DNA of 64,000 nt from positions 544,318 to 608,317 of the forward strand of contig NZ_LMRT01000014.1 in NCBI RefSeq assembly GCF_001426225.1. Direction: 5' to 3'. A program made the position numbers and the translations under genes. The notes beneath the pieces were generated by a model. The model was not told the origin of the DNA, searched no databases, and saw only the letters and a list, made by a program, of their open reading frames with translations. Source of the DNA: Allobosea sp. Leaf344 (lineage in GTDB: Bacteria; Pseudomonadota; Alphaproteobacteria; Rhizobiales; Beijerinckiaceae). Below are positions 44,276-53,325 of the stretch, piece by piece (within the stretch, counting starts at the first letter, position 1; every line of letters starts with the position of its first letter).

Positions 44276-44421
44276 CTCGCGTGGCTCCGCTGCAAATTCT
44301 CGCTCTTTCGTCCATTGCCCCGCTGCGCGATCGTATCCGATCGCCCGCGCCGCCCGCGTCTCGGCCAGCTCGTTCGCCCGCAACCTCTCATCCGCCCTGT
44401 CGGACCAGCCCGCCTTCCGCC

Positions 44422-45288
44422 TCAGCGCAGGCCGCCGGGGGGCAGCGGCGGCTCTTCGTTGAGCAGGGTGATCGTCACGCGGCGGTTCTGGGGGACATAA
44501 GGGTTGTCGGGGAAGACCGGCTCGGTGTCGGCGCGGCCCACCACGGAAGCGAAGCGGTCATTGGGCATGCCCGCCGACGACAGCACCTCGCGCACCGCCA
44601 GCGCACGGCCGGCGGTGAGGTTCCAGGAATCGACGCTTTGCACGGAGCCGGGGCGCGCGGCGGCGGTGTGGCCGGTGACGGAGAGCCGGTTCGGCAGCCG
44701 GCGCAGGGTCGGCGCCAGCGCCTTCAGCACCAGCCTTGTGCGCTCATAGGGCTGGACGGAATTTTCCGGAAACATCGACCGCCCCTGCTCGTCGACGAGG
44801 GAGACGTTGATCCCGTCCTTGGTCACCTCGATGACGATGTTGCGGGACAATTCGGCGACCTCCGGCAGGGTCTGCAGCGCCTGCCGCAGGCTGGCGACGG
44901 CGCTGTGGTCGGCCTGCGAACCGGAGGCCGGGCGGCTCGCCTCGCGGTCGCTGGCGCGCCCCGAGGTCCGGCGCGAGCCGTCCTGCTTGCTGGTGCCCAT
45001 CGCCGTGTCGCGCGGCACCGAGGATCTGTTGCCCGAGCTGTCGAGCGCGGTACCCATCAAGATGCCGCCGGCGCCGCTGTTGCTGGGGCTGAGCGCCGCC
45101 GGCGCGAAATACTCCGCCAGCCCGACCTTCTGCTCCTGGGTGGTCATGCTGATCAGCCACATCAACAGGAAGAACGCCATCATCGCGGTCACGAAATCCG
45201 CATAGGCGATCTTCCAGGCCCCGCCATGATGGGCGTGAGCGGCCTTCTTGACCTTCTTGATGATGATCGGCTGGATCGGATTGGCCAT
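44422..45288 (-). CDS. motB: Flagellar motor stator protein MotB
   Basis: A 288-residue stator subunit. A basic N-terminus with KKVKKAAHAHHGGAWKIAYADFVTAMMAFFLLMWLI contains the single membrane helix with the conserved proton-binding Asp in ADFVTAMMAFF. A variable Ser/Arg-rich plug and linker segment (about 75-140) follows, then an OmpA-like peptidoglycan-binding domain to the C-terminus, with RLSVTGHTAA, SAGMPNDRFASVVGRADTEPVFPDNP and NRRVTITLL. It works with MotA in the inner membrane as the torque-generating unit. It lies 22 bp after motA in the same operon. No other flagellar genes are in view. Confidence 0.93.
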   Translation of the reverse strand: MANPIQPIIIKKVKKAAHAHHGGAWKIAYADFVTAMMAFFLLMWLISMTTQEQKVGLAEYFAPAALSPSNSGAGGILMGTALDSSGNRSSVPRDTAMGTSKQDGSRRTSGRASDREASRPASGSQADHSAVASLRQALQTLPEVAELSRNIVIEVTKDGINVSLVDEQGRSMFPENSVQPYERTRLVLKALAPTLRRLPNRLSVTGHTAAARPGSVQSVDSWNLTAGRALAVREVLSSAGMPNDRFASVVGRADTEPVFPDNPYVPQNRRVTITLLNEEPPLPPGGLR

Positions 45289-45310
45289 TGGGTGCCTTCT
45301 GGCGAATGGG

Positions 45311-46174
45311 TCAGATATTGGCGGGCAGGTTCGCGGTCGCCGCCTCAACCTCGCTGAAGCTCGGGCGGACGTCGCTCATCAGCGCCTTGCGCGCGAATTC
45401 CACCGCCATCACCGGGGGCTGGCCGCTGATATGCGCGAGCAGCCCGGCCTTGAGCGACAGATAATATTTCGATTCCGCCTCGAAGATGCCTTTGAGCGAC
45501 TGCGCCATCGGGCCGAAGAAGCCATAGGCGACGAAGACGCCGAAGAAGGTGCCGACGAGCGCGCCGCCGATCAGATGCCCGAGAACCTCCGGCGGCTCGG
45601 TGATCGAGCCCATCGTCTTGATCACGCCGAGCACGGCGGCGACGATGCCCAGCGCCGGGGTGCCGTCGGCGATCGACTGCATCGAGGCGACGATGCGCTC
45701 CTGCTCCTGGTGATGCGTCTCCAGCTCCTCGTCCATCAGCGCGTCCATCTCATGGACGTTGTTGGCGCCCATCGTCACCATGCGCATGTAATCGCAGACG
45801 AATTCCACGGCGTGGTGGTTGGCGGCGAAGGTCGGGAAGGCGTTGAACAGCGTCGACTGGCTGGGATTCTCGATATGCTGCTCGACGGCGAGCAGGCCCT
45901 TCTGCTTGACGAGCTTGTACAGCGAGTACTGCATCCCGAGCAGCTCGACATAGCATTCCTGCTTGTATTTCGGTCCCTTCACCAGCGTGCCCAGCATGGC
46001 GGGTACGGCCTTGAGCACCGGAGCGGGGTTGCCGATGATGAAGGCTCCGATGGCAGCGCCGAGGATGATGACGAACTCGAAGGGCTGCCACAGGACGAGA
46101 AGTTTGCCGCCCATCGCCGCATAGCCGCCGAAGACGCAGACAAAGACGATGATTGTGCCGACGATCAGCCGCAT
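45311..46174 (-). CDS. motA: Flagellar motor stator protein MotA
   Basis: A 287-residue stator subunit with four membrane helices: IVGTIIVFVCVFGGYAAMG, FVIILGAAIGAFIIG and a later pair (ADGTPALGIVAAVLGVIKTM and LIGGALVGTFFGVFVAYGFF). The cytoplasmic loop between helices 2 and 3, with YKQECYVELL and EELETHHQEQERIVASM, contacts the rotor FliG. MotA and MotB form the proton channel that drives the flagellum. ATG 46174 is the first Met before TM1. A CtrA-like site is 78 bp upstream (46252-46266). Confidence 0.95.
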   Translation of the reverse strand: MRLIVGTIIVFVCVFGGYAAMGGKLLVLWQPFEFVIILGAAIGAFIIGNPAPVLKAVPAMLGTLVKGPKYKQECYVELLGMQYSLYKLVKQKGLLAVEQHIENPSQSTLFNAFPTFAANHHAVEFVCDYMRMVTMGANNVHEMDALMDEELETHHQEQERIVASMQSIADGTPALGIVAAVLGVIKTMGSITEPPEVLGHLIGGALVGTFFGVFVAYGFFGPMAQSLKGIFEAESKYYLSLKAGLLAHISGQPPVMAVEFARKALMSDVRPSFSEVEAATANLPANI

Positions 46175-46251
46175 GAATTGCCACCCCCGGGGCCGCGGCG
46201 GATAAGGCCCGCGCGACGCCATTCTCAATCCGACGAAATGACCGATCGAGG

Positions 46252-46266
46252 TTAAGGTCACGTTTA
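46252..46266 (-). promoter_or_regulatory. CtrA-like binding site upstream of motA
   Basis: TTAA-GGTCACG-TTTA (46252-46266) differs by one base from the alphaproteobacterial CtrA consensus TTAA-N7-TTAA. It lies 78 bp upstream of the motA start. CtrA is a known activator of motility genes in this class, so the context fits. Confidence 0.5.
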
Positions 46267-46409
46267 GGGCAGGGGGTCTGCAGGCCGCGCAGCGTCGTTT
46301 TCCGCCTTCGGAGGCCGGGATCGGCCGCGGCAAGGCAGCGCAGGGCAGGCCGGCACGCCCCGCCTCGGCGCCGATTCGCGGGGAGCGCCTGACGCTGCGG
46401 CGCATCCTC

Positions 46410-46441
46410 TTGACCTTCCCGCATGGGAGGCTCCATGTCAT
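46410..46441 (+). promoter_or_regulatory. MerR-family-type metal-responsive promoter of the RND operon
   Basis: TTGACC (46410-46415) overlaps the dyad ACCTTCCC-GCAT-GGGAGGCT (46413-46432; six of eight pairs match). A -10-like TGTCAT (46436-46441) lies 20 bp after the -35, the spacing used by ZntR-type promoters (19 bp in CueR and MerR targets). The same -35/dyad architecture occurs at copZ (5031-5061). The -10 would overlap the first ATG of the following gene, implying that its real start lies further downstream. Confidence 0.6.
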
Positions 46442-46905
46442 CCGCCGCAACGGCGGAATCGACGGGACATCACGTGATCGCGCACCCGATCCTGGGCAGG
46501 GCATGGAAGGCGGCGGCTCTCGTCGTCCTCCTGATGCTCGCCTGGGCCGCGCCCGCTCAGGCCCATGCCGGCCATGGCGCGAGGACCGCCGTCGCCGCCG
46601 CCGCAAAACCGGCGGCCGCGGCTCAGCCGGACTTCGCCGCCGCGCGCCCGACGGAAGCGGCGGCCCAGTGCCGCGAGCTTCCATCCGCCGCCCCGGAGGC
46701 GCCGCGCGCGCCGCAAGGCGAGGGGCTGCACGGCCAGGCCTGCTGCGGCACCATCTGCACGAGCGCGCTCATCCTGCGCGAGATGGCGTCCCTGCCACCG
46801 CGAACGGCGCATCGCATCAGGCTCGGCCTGCCGGCGCAGACCGGTGCCGCCCCGGCCACGCCCGGCCCGCATGCGCGGCCTCCACGAACCACCGACATCG
46901 CCTGA
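46435..46905 (+). CDS. Small secreted Cys/His-containing protein of the metal-efflux operon
   Basis: A 156-residue protein I do not recognise. A hydrophobic segment AAALVVLLMLAWAAPAQAHA (about 28-47) is a signal peptide, followed by HGAR and an Ala/Pro-rich low-complexity body with the Cys cluster ACCGTIC in the second half. ATG 46435 has GGGAGG four bases upstream, but this overlaps the MerR-type promoter; GTG 46474 (with GGGA seven bases upstream) would leave a classical signal peptide and fit transcription better. It is the first gene of the RND operon, 62 bp before the adaptor. The protein is presumably a periplasmic metal binder. Confidence 0.6.
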   Translation: MSSAATAESTGHHVIAHPILGRAWKAAALVVLLMLAWAAPAQAHAGHGARTAVAAAAKPAAAAQPDFAAARPTEAAAQCRELPSAAPEAPRAPQGEGLHGQACCGTICTSALILREMASLPPRTAHRIRLGLPAQTGAAPATPGPHARPPRTTDIA

Positions 46906-46967
46906 GCGTCGGCCGGCTCCTCAGCCGCGCCGCCAATTGTTCATGCCGATCGTGATGGGTTCCTCCG

Positions 46968-48665
46968 ATGTTGTCCCTCGTCCGCAGCCTCGCGCGCTGC
47001 CTGATCGCGCCCCTGGCGCTGTCGATCTTTGCCACGCCACTCGCCGCCCATGAGGGCCACGACCATGGCGCCCCCGCCGCTCCCGCCGCTGCCGCGACCG
47101 ACGGCTCCGCGCGCATCAGCCTGCATTCCGACAGCTATGAGCTGGTCGGCATCCTGCGCGGCGACCGGCTGACGCTGTTTCTGGACCGCTATGCCGGCAA
47201 CGAACCGGTGACCGATGCCGGGCTGGCGGTGACGATCGGCACCGGCGGCGAGGTCGCCGCCACGCCGACGCCGGAGGGGACCTATCTCGTCGCGTCGCCG
47301 CTGCTGCCGGGGGCGGGGCCGCTCGAGCTCGTCTTCGCCATCACCCATCCCGGTGGCGACGATCTGCTGATCGGCACGCTCGAGCGTCCGGCCGCCGCCC
47401 CGCCGGCCGCTTCCTCCGCGACGGCGGGCGCGATGGCGCCGGGCGCGAGCCTCGCCATCGCCGGGCGACAGGTCCCGGTCCTCTATCTCGCCACCGGCGG
47501 CGCGCTGGCCTTCGGCCTGCTGTTCGGGGCGGGGCTGCGCAGCAGCCGGCGGATCGTGCCGACCATGGCCGTTATGGCGCTGATGCTGCTCGCCGGCACG
47601 GTGATCGCGACGGCCCATGAGGGCCATGATCACGGGGAGGCGAAGGCCGCCCTGCCCAGCGGGGACACGCCGCGCCGGCTCGCCGACGGAGCGGTCTTCG
47701 CGCCGAAGCCGACGCAGCGTCTGCTCGAGATCCGCACCCAGGTGACGCGGCCGGAGGAGGCGCGCAGGACCATCGGCTTCGTCGGCCGGGTGATCGCCGA
47801 TCCCAACCGCTCCGGCCAGGTCCAGAGCATCACCGGCGGCCGCGTCCTCGCCCCCGCCGGCGGGCTGCCGCGCCTCGGCCAGGCGGTGAAGCGCGGCGAT
47901 CTCCTGGCCTCCGTCGAGCAGGCGGTGCCGCAGGCCGACCGCACCACCATCGCGGAGCGCGTCGGCGAGATCGAGCAGCAGATCGCGATGGTCGAGGCGA
48001 AGCTGAAACGCTCGCGCGGGCTCGCCGAGCGCGCCATCGCGCCGCAGAGCCAGGTGATCGACGCGGAGATCGAGCTCGCTGGGCTGATGCGGCGCCGCGA
48101 GATCGTCGGGCGCATCCGCATCGAACCGGAAGAATTGCGCGCGCCGCTCGACGGTGTCGTCTCCGCCGTCCGGGTCGTGGCCGGCCAGGTCGTCGGCTCG
48201 CAGGACATCCTCTTCCAGATCGTCGATCCCGCCGGTTTCTGGGTCGAGGCCCTGTCCTATGGCGAGGCCGAGCTGTCGTCGCTCGGCGCCGCCTCGGCCG
48301 TCCTGCCCGACGGCAAGCCGCTTGCTCTGTCCTTCCGCGGCGTCGGGCGGGCGCTGCAGCAGCAGGCGACGCTGGTGCAGTTCGCGATCGAAAACGCCCC
48401 TGCCGCCATCGCCGTCGGCCAGCCGGTGCGGGTGACTGCGCAGACCGGCACCGTCACCAGCGGCATCATCCTGCCGCGCGGCGCCGTGGTGCGCGGCGCC
48501 AATGGCGAGGCCCTGGTCTGGCGCCATACCGATCCCGAGCGCTTCGACGCACGCCCGGTCCGCACCGAGCCCTTCGACGCGACGCGGCTGGTGATCCGCG
48601 CCGGAATCGCGCCGGGCGAGCGCATCGTGGTGCGCGGCGCCGAACACCTCAACCAGATCCGCTGA
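46968..48665 (+). CDS. Heavy-metal RND efflux periplasmic adaptor, with N-terminal domain fusion
   Basis: A 565-residue membrane-fusion protein, longer than typical CzcB/CusB adaptors of about 400. After a signal peptide come a metal-binding motif HEGHDHG (about 27-33), a periplasmic beta domain (about 45-135), and two membrane helices (about 164-215). A second HEGHDHG (about 216-222) opens the canonical adaptor: a barrel-sandwich half-motif RVLAPAGGLPRLGQAVKRGD, a coiled-coil hairpin with TIAERVGEIEQQIAMVEAKLKRSRGLAERA, and GVVSAVRVVAGQVVG. It links the RND pump to an outer-membrane channel. It is followed after 12 bp by the RND gene. The metal is unknown; Cu, Zn, Co and Ni are possible. Confidence 0.85.
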   Translation: MLSLVRSLARCLIAPLALSIFATPLAAHEGHDHGAPAAPAAAATDGSARISLHSDSYELVGILRGDRLTLFLDRYAGNEPVTDAGLAVTIGTGGEVAATPTPEGTYLVASPLLPGAGPLELVFAITHPGGDDLLIGTLERPAAAPPAASSATAGAMAPGASLAIAGRQVPVLYLATGGALAFGLLFGAGLRSSRRIVPTMAVMALMLLAGTVIATAHEGHDHGEAKAALPSGDTPRRLADGAVFAPKPTQRLLEIRTQVTRPEEARRTIGFVGRVIADPNRSGQVQSITGGRVLAPAGGLPRLGQAVKRGDLLASVEQAVPQADRTTIAERVGEIEQQIAMVEAKLKRSRGLAERAIAPQSQVIDAEIELAGLMRRREIVGRIRIEPEELRAPLDGVVSAVRVVAGQVVGSQDILFQIVDPAGFWVEALSYGEAELSSLGAASAVLPDGKPLALSFRGVGRALQQQATLVQFAIENAPAAIAVGQPVRVTAQTGTVTSGIILPRGAVVRGANGEALVWRHTDPERFDARPVRTEPFDATRLVIRAGIAPGERIVVRGAEHLNQIR

Positions 48666-48677
48666 GGCCGGCCGCCC

Positions 48678-51600
48678 ATGTTCAATCTTCTCGTCTCGGC
48701 CAGCCTGCGCAACCGGCTCTTCGTCATCGCCGCCGCGCTCGTCCTCGTCGCCTATGGCAGCTTCGTGCTGCCGCGCATCCCGGTGGACGTCTTCCCCGAT
48801 CTCAACCGCCCGACCGTCACGCTGATGACGGAGGCGGAGGGACTCGCCCCGCAGGAGGTCGAGCAGCTCGTCACCTACCCGCTGGAAACGGCGATGAACG
48901 GCATGCCCGGCGTGCTGCGCGTGCGCTCCGTCTCGGGCGTCGGCCTCTCGATCACCTATGTCGAATTCGATTGGGGGACCGACATCTACCGCTCGCGCCA
49001 GCTGGTCGCCGAGCGGCTCTCGCTCGTCCGCGAGCAGCTGCCGCGCGGCGTCAACCCGCAGATGGGCCCGGTCTCCTCGATCATGGGCGAGATCATGCTG
49101 GTCGCGGTGACGGGAGAGCAGGCCTCGCCGATGGAGGTGCGCGAAATCGCCGATTTCGTGATCCGACCGCAATTGCTCACCCTGTCCGGCGTCTCCCAGG
49201 TGATCCCGATCGGCGGCGAGGTCCGCCAGTACCGCATCACCCCGGATCTCGCTGCGATGCAGGCGCTCGACGTCAGCCATGAGCAGATCGAGGCGGCGGT
49301 GACGCGCTTCGGCACCAATACCGGCGGCGGCTTCGTCGACCAGCAGGGGCGCGAATATCTGATCCGCAATCTCGGCCTGACGCAGAAGCTCGAGGATCTC
49401 AGGAACACGGTGGTGGCGCCGCGCCAGGGCCAGCCGATCCTGCTGCACCAGATCGCCCGGGTCGATTTCGCGGCGCGGGTCAAGCGCGGCGATGCCGGCT
49501 ATCAGGGCAAGCCGGCGGTGATCATCGGCATCCAGAAGCAGCCGGAGGCGGATACGGTCAAGCTGACGCAGCGCATCGAGGCGGCGTTGGCCGAGGTGCA
49601 GAAGACGCTGCCGCCCGGCCTCTCCGCGACCAATGTCCAGTTCCGCCAGGCCAGCTTCATCGAGACCTCGATCGCCAATGTCGAGCGCGTCCTGCTGGAG
49701 GCGGCGGCCGTGGTCGCCGTCATCCTGCTGCTCTTCCTGATGAACATCCGCGCCACGCTGATCTCGCTGACGGCGATCCCGGTCTCGATCCTGACGACGG
49801 TGCTGGTCTTCCAGGCCTTCGGCCTGACCATCAACACGATGACGCTGGGCGGGCTGGCCATCGCCATCGGCGAGCTCGTCGACGATGCCGTGGTCGATGT
49901 CGAGAACATTCTGCGGCGGCTGAAGCAGAACCGCGAGAGCCAGGCGCCGCAGCCGGTGCTGGCGGTGATCGCGGCCGCCTCGCAGGAGGTACGCTCCGGC
50001 ATCGTCTACGCCACGGCGATCATCATTCTGGTCTTCATCCCGCTCTTCGCCCTCTCGGGGATCGAGGGCCGGCTCTTCGCGCCGCTCGGCATCGCCTATA
50101 TCGTCTCGATCCTGGCCTCGCTGATCGTCTCGATCACGCTCACCCCGGTGATGGCCTATTACCTGCTCTCGGGCGCAGGCAGCGCGCATCGCCGCGAGAG
50201 CTTCGTCGTGCGGCAGCTGAAGCGCGGCAATGCGGCGCTGCTGCGCTTCGCCTTCGCCGGCCGCAACGCGCTGTTCCTGCTGGTCGGGCTGGGCGTGGCC
50301 CTGGCCGTCTATGGCGCGACGCTGCTGCCGCGCACCTTCCTGCCGCCCTTCAACGAGGGCACGCTGGTGGTCTCGCTGCAGTACAATCCCGGCATTTCGC
50401 TGGCCGAGAGCCACCGGCTCGGGCTGCTGGCCGAGAGGCTCGCCTTGCAGGTCCCGGAGGTGAAATCGATCGGCCGCCGCACCGGCCGCGCCGAGCTCGA
50501 CGAGCACGCCGAAGGTGTCCATTCCTCCGAGGTCGATATCGACCTGCATCGCTCGGACCGCCCCAAGGAGGCGGTCCATGCCGATATCCGCGCGGCGCTC
50601 AGTGTGCTGCCGGTCTCGGTCAATATCGGCCAGCCGATCAGCCACAGGCTCGACCACATGCTCTCGGGCGTGCGCGCGCAGATCGCCCTGAAGGTCTATG
50701 GCGACGATCTCGATACCATCCGCAGCCTGGCGGAAACGCTGCGCGAGCGGCTCGCGGCGGTGCCAGGCCTCGTCGATCTGCAGATCGAGCGGCAGGTCCG
50801 CATCCCGCAGCTGCGCATAGACGTCGACCACGACAAGGCGGCGCTCTACGGCCTCACCCCGGCGAGCGTCACCCAGGCGCTGGAGACCCTGTCGAACGGC
50901 CGCACCGTGTCGCAGATCGTCGACGGCAACCGGCGCTACGACGTGGTGCTGCGGCTCGCCGACCAGGACCGCTCCACCACGGGGCTGGAGGATCTGCTGA
51001 TCGCCACCCCGAACGGACACATCCCCCTGCGCCTGATCGCTGCCGTGTCGGAGACCGACGGCCCCAACCAGATCCAGCGCGAGAACGGCCAGCGCCGCAT
51101 CGCGGTCTACGGCAATGGCGACGGGCAGCGCGACATGACGGCGATCATCGCCGATATCCGCCGCATCGTCGCGCAGACCCCCCTGCCGCAGGGCTATGTC
51201 ACGCGCCTCGAAGGCACGTTCCAGGCGCAGGAGGAGGCGACCTTGCGCATAGGCCTGCTCAGCCTGGTGTCGCTGGCGCTGATCTTCGTCGTGCTGTTCA
51301 CCCGCTACCAATCGGCGGTGCTGGCGCTGATCGTCATGGGCAACATCCCGCTGGCGCTGATCGGCAGCGTGGTGGCGCTGCACCTCGCGGGCCAGCCTCT
51401 GTCGGTGGCGTCGATGGTCGGCTTCATCACCCTCGCCGGCATCTCCGCCCGCAACGGCATCCTGAAAATCTCCCACTACATCAACCTCGTTCTCTACGAG
51501 GGCGAGCGCTTCGGGCGCGATCTCGTCATCCGCGGCAGTCTGGAACGGCTCACCCCCGTGCTGATGACCGCGCTCTCGGCCGGGCTCGCGCTGATTCCGC

Positions 51601-51803
51601 TGCTCTACGGCGCCGATGAACCGGGCCGCGAGATCCTGCACCCGGTCGCGGTGACCATCTTCGGCGGGCTGATCTCGGCGACGATCATCGACACCGTGCT
51701 GACCCCGGTGCTGTTCCTGAGCTTCGGCCGGCGCCCGCTGGAACGCATCGTCGCCGGCCGGGCGCAGGCCACCGGCCCTCTGTCCCCCACAGAAGCCTTC
51801 TGA
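48678..51803 (+). CDS. Heavy-metal efflux RND transporter permease (CzcA/CusA family)
   Basis: A 1041-residue inner-membrane antiporter with 12 membrane helices and two large periplasmic loops, full length for the family. RIPVDVFPDLNRPTVTLMTEAEG and EVEQLVTYPLETAMNGMPGV are typical HME-RND N-terminal motifs. The proton-relay TM4 reads IAIGELVDDAVVDVENILRRL, with Asp residues where CzcA has its DGAVV motif. TM10/TM11 sections RMLEGTFQAQEE-like and GILKISHYINLVLYEGE follow. Such pumps take metal ions from the periplasm or cytosol to the outside through adaptor and channel. The outer-membrane channel gene is not in the operon. The exact metal cannot be told from sequence alone. Confidence 0.92.
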   Translation: MFNLLVSASLRNRLFVIAAALVLVAYGSFVLPRIPVDVFPDLNRPTVTLMTEAEGLAPQEVEQLVTYPLETAMNGMPGVLRVRSVSGVGLSITYVEFDWGTDIYRSRQLVAERLSLVREQLPRGVNPQMGPVSSIMGEIMLVAVTGEQASPMEVREIADFVIRPQLLTLSGVSQVIPIGGEVRQYRITPDLAAMQALDVSHEQIEAAVTRFGTNTGGGFVDQQGREYLIRNLGLTQKLEDLRNTVVAPRQGQPILLHQIARVDFAARVKRGDAGYQGKPAVIIGIQKQPEADTVKLTQRIEAALAEVQKTLPPGLSATNVQFRQASFIETSIANVERVLLEAAAVVAVILLLFLMNIRATLISLTAIPVSILTTVLVFQAFGLTINTMTLGGLAIAIGELVDDAVVDVENILRRLKQNRESQAPQPVLAVIAAASQEVRSGIVYATAIIILVFIPLFALSGIEGRLFAPLGIAYIVSILASLIVSITLTPVMAYYLLSGAGSAHRRESFVVRQLKRGNAALLRFAFAGRNALFLLVGLGVALAVYGATLLPRTFLPPFNEGTLVVSLQYNPGISLAESHRLGLLAERLALQVPEVKSIGRRTGRAELDEHAEGVHSSEVDIDLHRSDRPKEAVHADIRAALSVLPVSVNIGQPISHRLDHMLSGVRAQIALKVYGDDLDTIRSLAETLRERLAAVPGLVDLQIERQVRIPQLRIDVDHDKAALYGLTPASVTQALETLSNGRTVSQIVDGNRRYDVVLRLADQDRSTTGLEDLLIATPNGHIPLRLIAAVSETDGPNQIQRENGQRRIAVYGNGDGQRDMTAIIADIRRIVAQTPLPQGYVTRLEGTFQAQEEATLRIGLLSLVSLALIFVVLFTRYQSAVLALIVMGNIPLALIGSVVALHLAGQPLSVASMVGFITLAGISARNGILKISHYINLVLYEGERFGRDLVIRGSLERLTPVLMTALSAGLALIPLLYGADEPGREILHPVAVTIFGGLISATIIDTVLTPVLFLSFGRRPLERIVAGRAQATGPLSPTEAF

Positions 51804-51823
51804 CCCCGCAAAGGAGAGTACCC

Positions 51824-52198
51824 ATGCTCAAGCTGTTGTCGTCGCTCGCTCTGTTCGCCATGGCGACCGCGGCGTCCGCCCATGAACTCGCCAAGGGCCC
51901 CAATGGCGGGCCGATGGTCGACGTCGCCGGGCATCACGTCGAGATGGTGGCCAAGGGCACCGAGCTCGTCCTCTATCTCAGCGATGCCGCGGACAAGCCG
52001 CTGGCCTCGGCCGGGACCAAGGCGGCGCGTGCCATCATCCAGGACAGCGGCCGGACGGCGACGGTGGCGCTCGCGGCGGTGGCGCCCAACAAGCTCGTGG
52101 GAACGCTCGCCCAGCCGCTGGGGACGGGCGCCAAGATCGTCGTCTCCGCGACGCTGGCGGACGGTCACGCGCTGCAGGCCCGCTTCACCGCGAACTGA
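51824..52198 (+). CDS. Small periplasmic protein related to the adaptor's N-terminal domain
   Basis: A 124-residue exported protein. The signal peptide LLSSLALFAMATAASAHE is followed by HELAKGPNGGPMVDVAGHHVEMV, with several His, and a beta-rich segment (GTELVLYLSDAADKPLASAG). That segment resembles the first domain of the preceding adaptor (GDRLTLFLDRYAGNEPVTDAG), suggesting a common fold. It is the last gene of the efflux operon, 20 bp after the RND gene, with AAGGAGAG at 51810-51817 upstream of the ATG. A periplasmic metal-binding or metallochaperone role is inferred. Confidence 0.7.
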   Translation: MLKLLSSLALFAMATAASAHELAKGPNGGPMVDVAGHHVEMVAKGTELVLYLSDAADKPLASAGTKAARAIIQDSGRTATVALAAVAPNKLVGTLAQPLGTGAKIVVSATLADGHALQARFTAN

Positions 52199-52363
52199 GC
52201 CGGCCGGCGGGGCAGGGCGGCCGGCCTGCGTCCGCTCCGCGGGCGGTTGCGGATCGCCGCCGCTTGCGCTGCTATGCGCCGGCCGCGACGCCGCGGCTGC
52301 CGGCCTCGGCCCCGATCCGGCACGACCTCCCGCCCTCGATCTCTCGCCGCCAGGACAGCCGCC

Positions 52364-53293
52364 ATGCCCCATCTCGCCGCCTCACCCGAGACCTGCCATT
52401 GGGGCTATTTCGACGCGTCTGTGCAGCCCGTCCTCAGCATACGCAGCGGCGACACGGTGACGATCGACACGGTCAGCGGCAGCGCCGAGGTGCTGCCGCC
52501 CGAGGGCTTCCACATCCCGCCGGAACTGCTCGCCATCCATGCCGCGCAGCAGGGCATCCCGTTCGGCCCGCATATCCTGACCGGGCCGGTGCATGTCGAA
52601 GGCGCCGAACCCGGCGACGTGCTCGAGGTCGCCATCGAGGCGATCGAGCTCCGGCAGGATTGGGGCTTCAATTTCAGCCGGCCGCTGGCCGGCACGCTGC
52701 CCGATGATTTCCCGGATTATCACCTGATGACGATCCCGCTCGATCGGCAGCGCAATCTGGCGACGATGCCCTGGGGGCTCGAACTCCCGCTGCAACCCTT
52801 CTTCGGGGTCCTGGGGGTCGCGCCGCCGGCTAGCTGGCGGCGCTGCACCTCGATCATCCCCCGCGCCTTCGGCGGCAATATCGACAACAAGGAACTCGTC
52901 GCCGGAACCACGCTGTTCCTGCCGGTCTTCGCGAAGGGGGCGCTGTTCTCCTGCGGCGACGGACATGGGCGGCAGGGCGATGGCGAGGTCAACGTCACCG
53001 CCATCGAGACCGCGCTGTCGGGCCGCTTCCGGCTGACCGTCCGCAAGGACCTGTCCTTCACCTATCCGCGCGCGGAGACGCCGACGCATCTGATCACCTT
53101 CGGCATGGATCCCGATCTCGACCGCTGCGCCGAGATCGCCCTGCGCGACATGATCGCGTTGATCGTCGAGCGCGTCGGCATCACCCGCGAACAGGCCTAT
53201 GCCTTGTGCAGCATCGCCGCCGATCTGCGCATCACGCAGACGGTCAACCAGCACAAGGGCGTCCATTGCATGCTGGACAAATCGCTGGTCTGA
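52364..53293 (+). CDS. Acetamidase/formamidase family protein
   Basis: A 309-residue member of the FmdA_AmdA family. It starts with CHWGYFDASVQPVLSI and SGDTVTIDTVSG, followed by GPHILTGPVHVEGAEPGDVLEVAI, the RAFGGNIDNKELVAGTTLFLPVFAKGALFSCGDGHG signature region, and a C-terminal MIALIVERVGITREQAYALCSIAADLRITQTVN. The core block GG-x-DNKEL and GDGHGRQGDGE carries the expected metal and substrate residues. The family hydrolyses formamide or short amides to ammonia and the acid. ATG 52364 begins the domain. It is monocistronic, 165 bp after the RND operon. Confidence 0.9.
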   Translation: MPHLAASPETCHWGYFDASVQPVLSIRSGDTVTIDTVSGSAEVLPPEGFHIPPELLAIHAAQQGIPFGPHILTGPVHVEGAEPGDVLEVAIEAIELRQDWGFNFSRPLAGTLPDDFPDYHLMTIPLDRQRNLATMPWGLELPLQPFFGVLGVAPPASWRRCTSIIPRAFGGNIDNKELVAGTTLFLPVFAKGALFSCGDGHGRQGDGEVNVTAIETALSGRFRLTVRKDLSFTYPRAETPTHLITFGMDPDLDRCAEIALRDMIALIVERVGITREQAYALCSIAADLRITQTVNQHKGVHCMLDKSLV

Positions 53294-53325
53294 CCGGGAT
53301 GGGGCCGGGGGCTCTCGGGAGCGCG

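Noticed and set aside
46941-51641. Open minus-strand frame of 1566 codons
   Set aside because: It is antisense to the adaptor and RND genes and gives a low-complexity Asp/Arg/Gln-rich translation. The RND gene on the plus strand is unmistakable.
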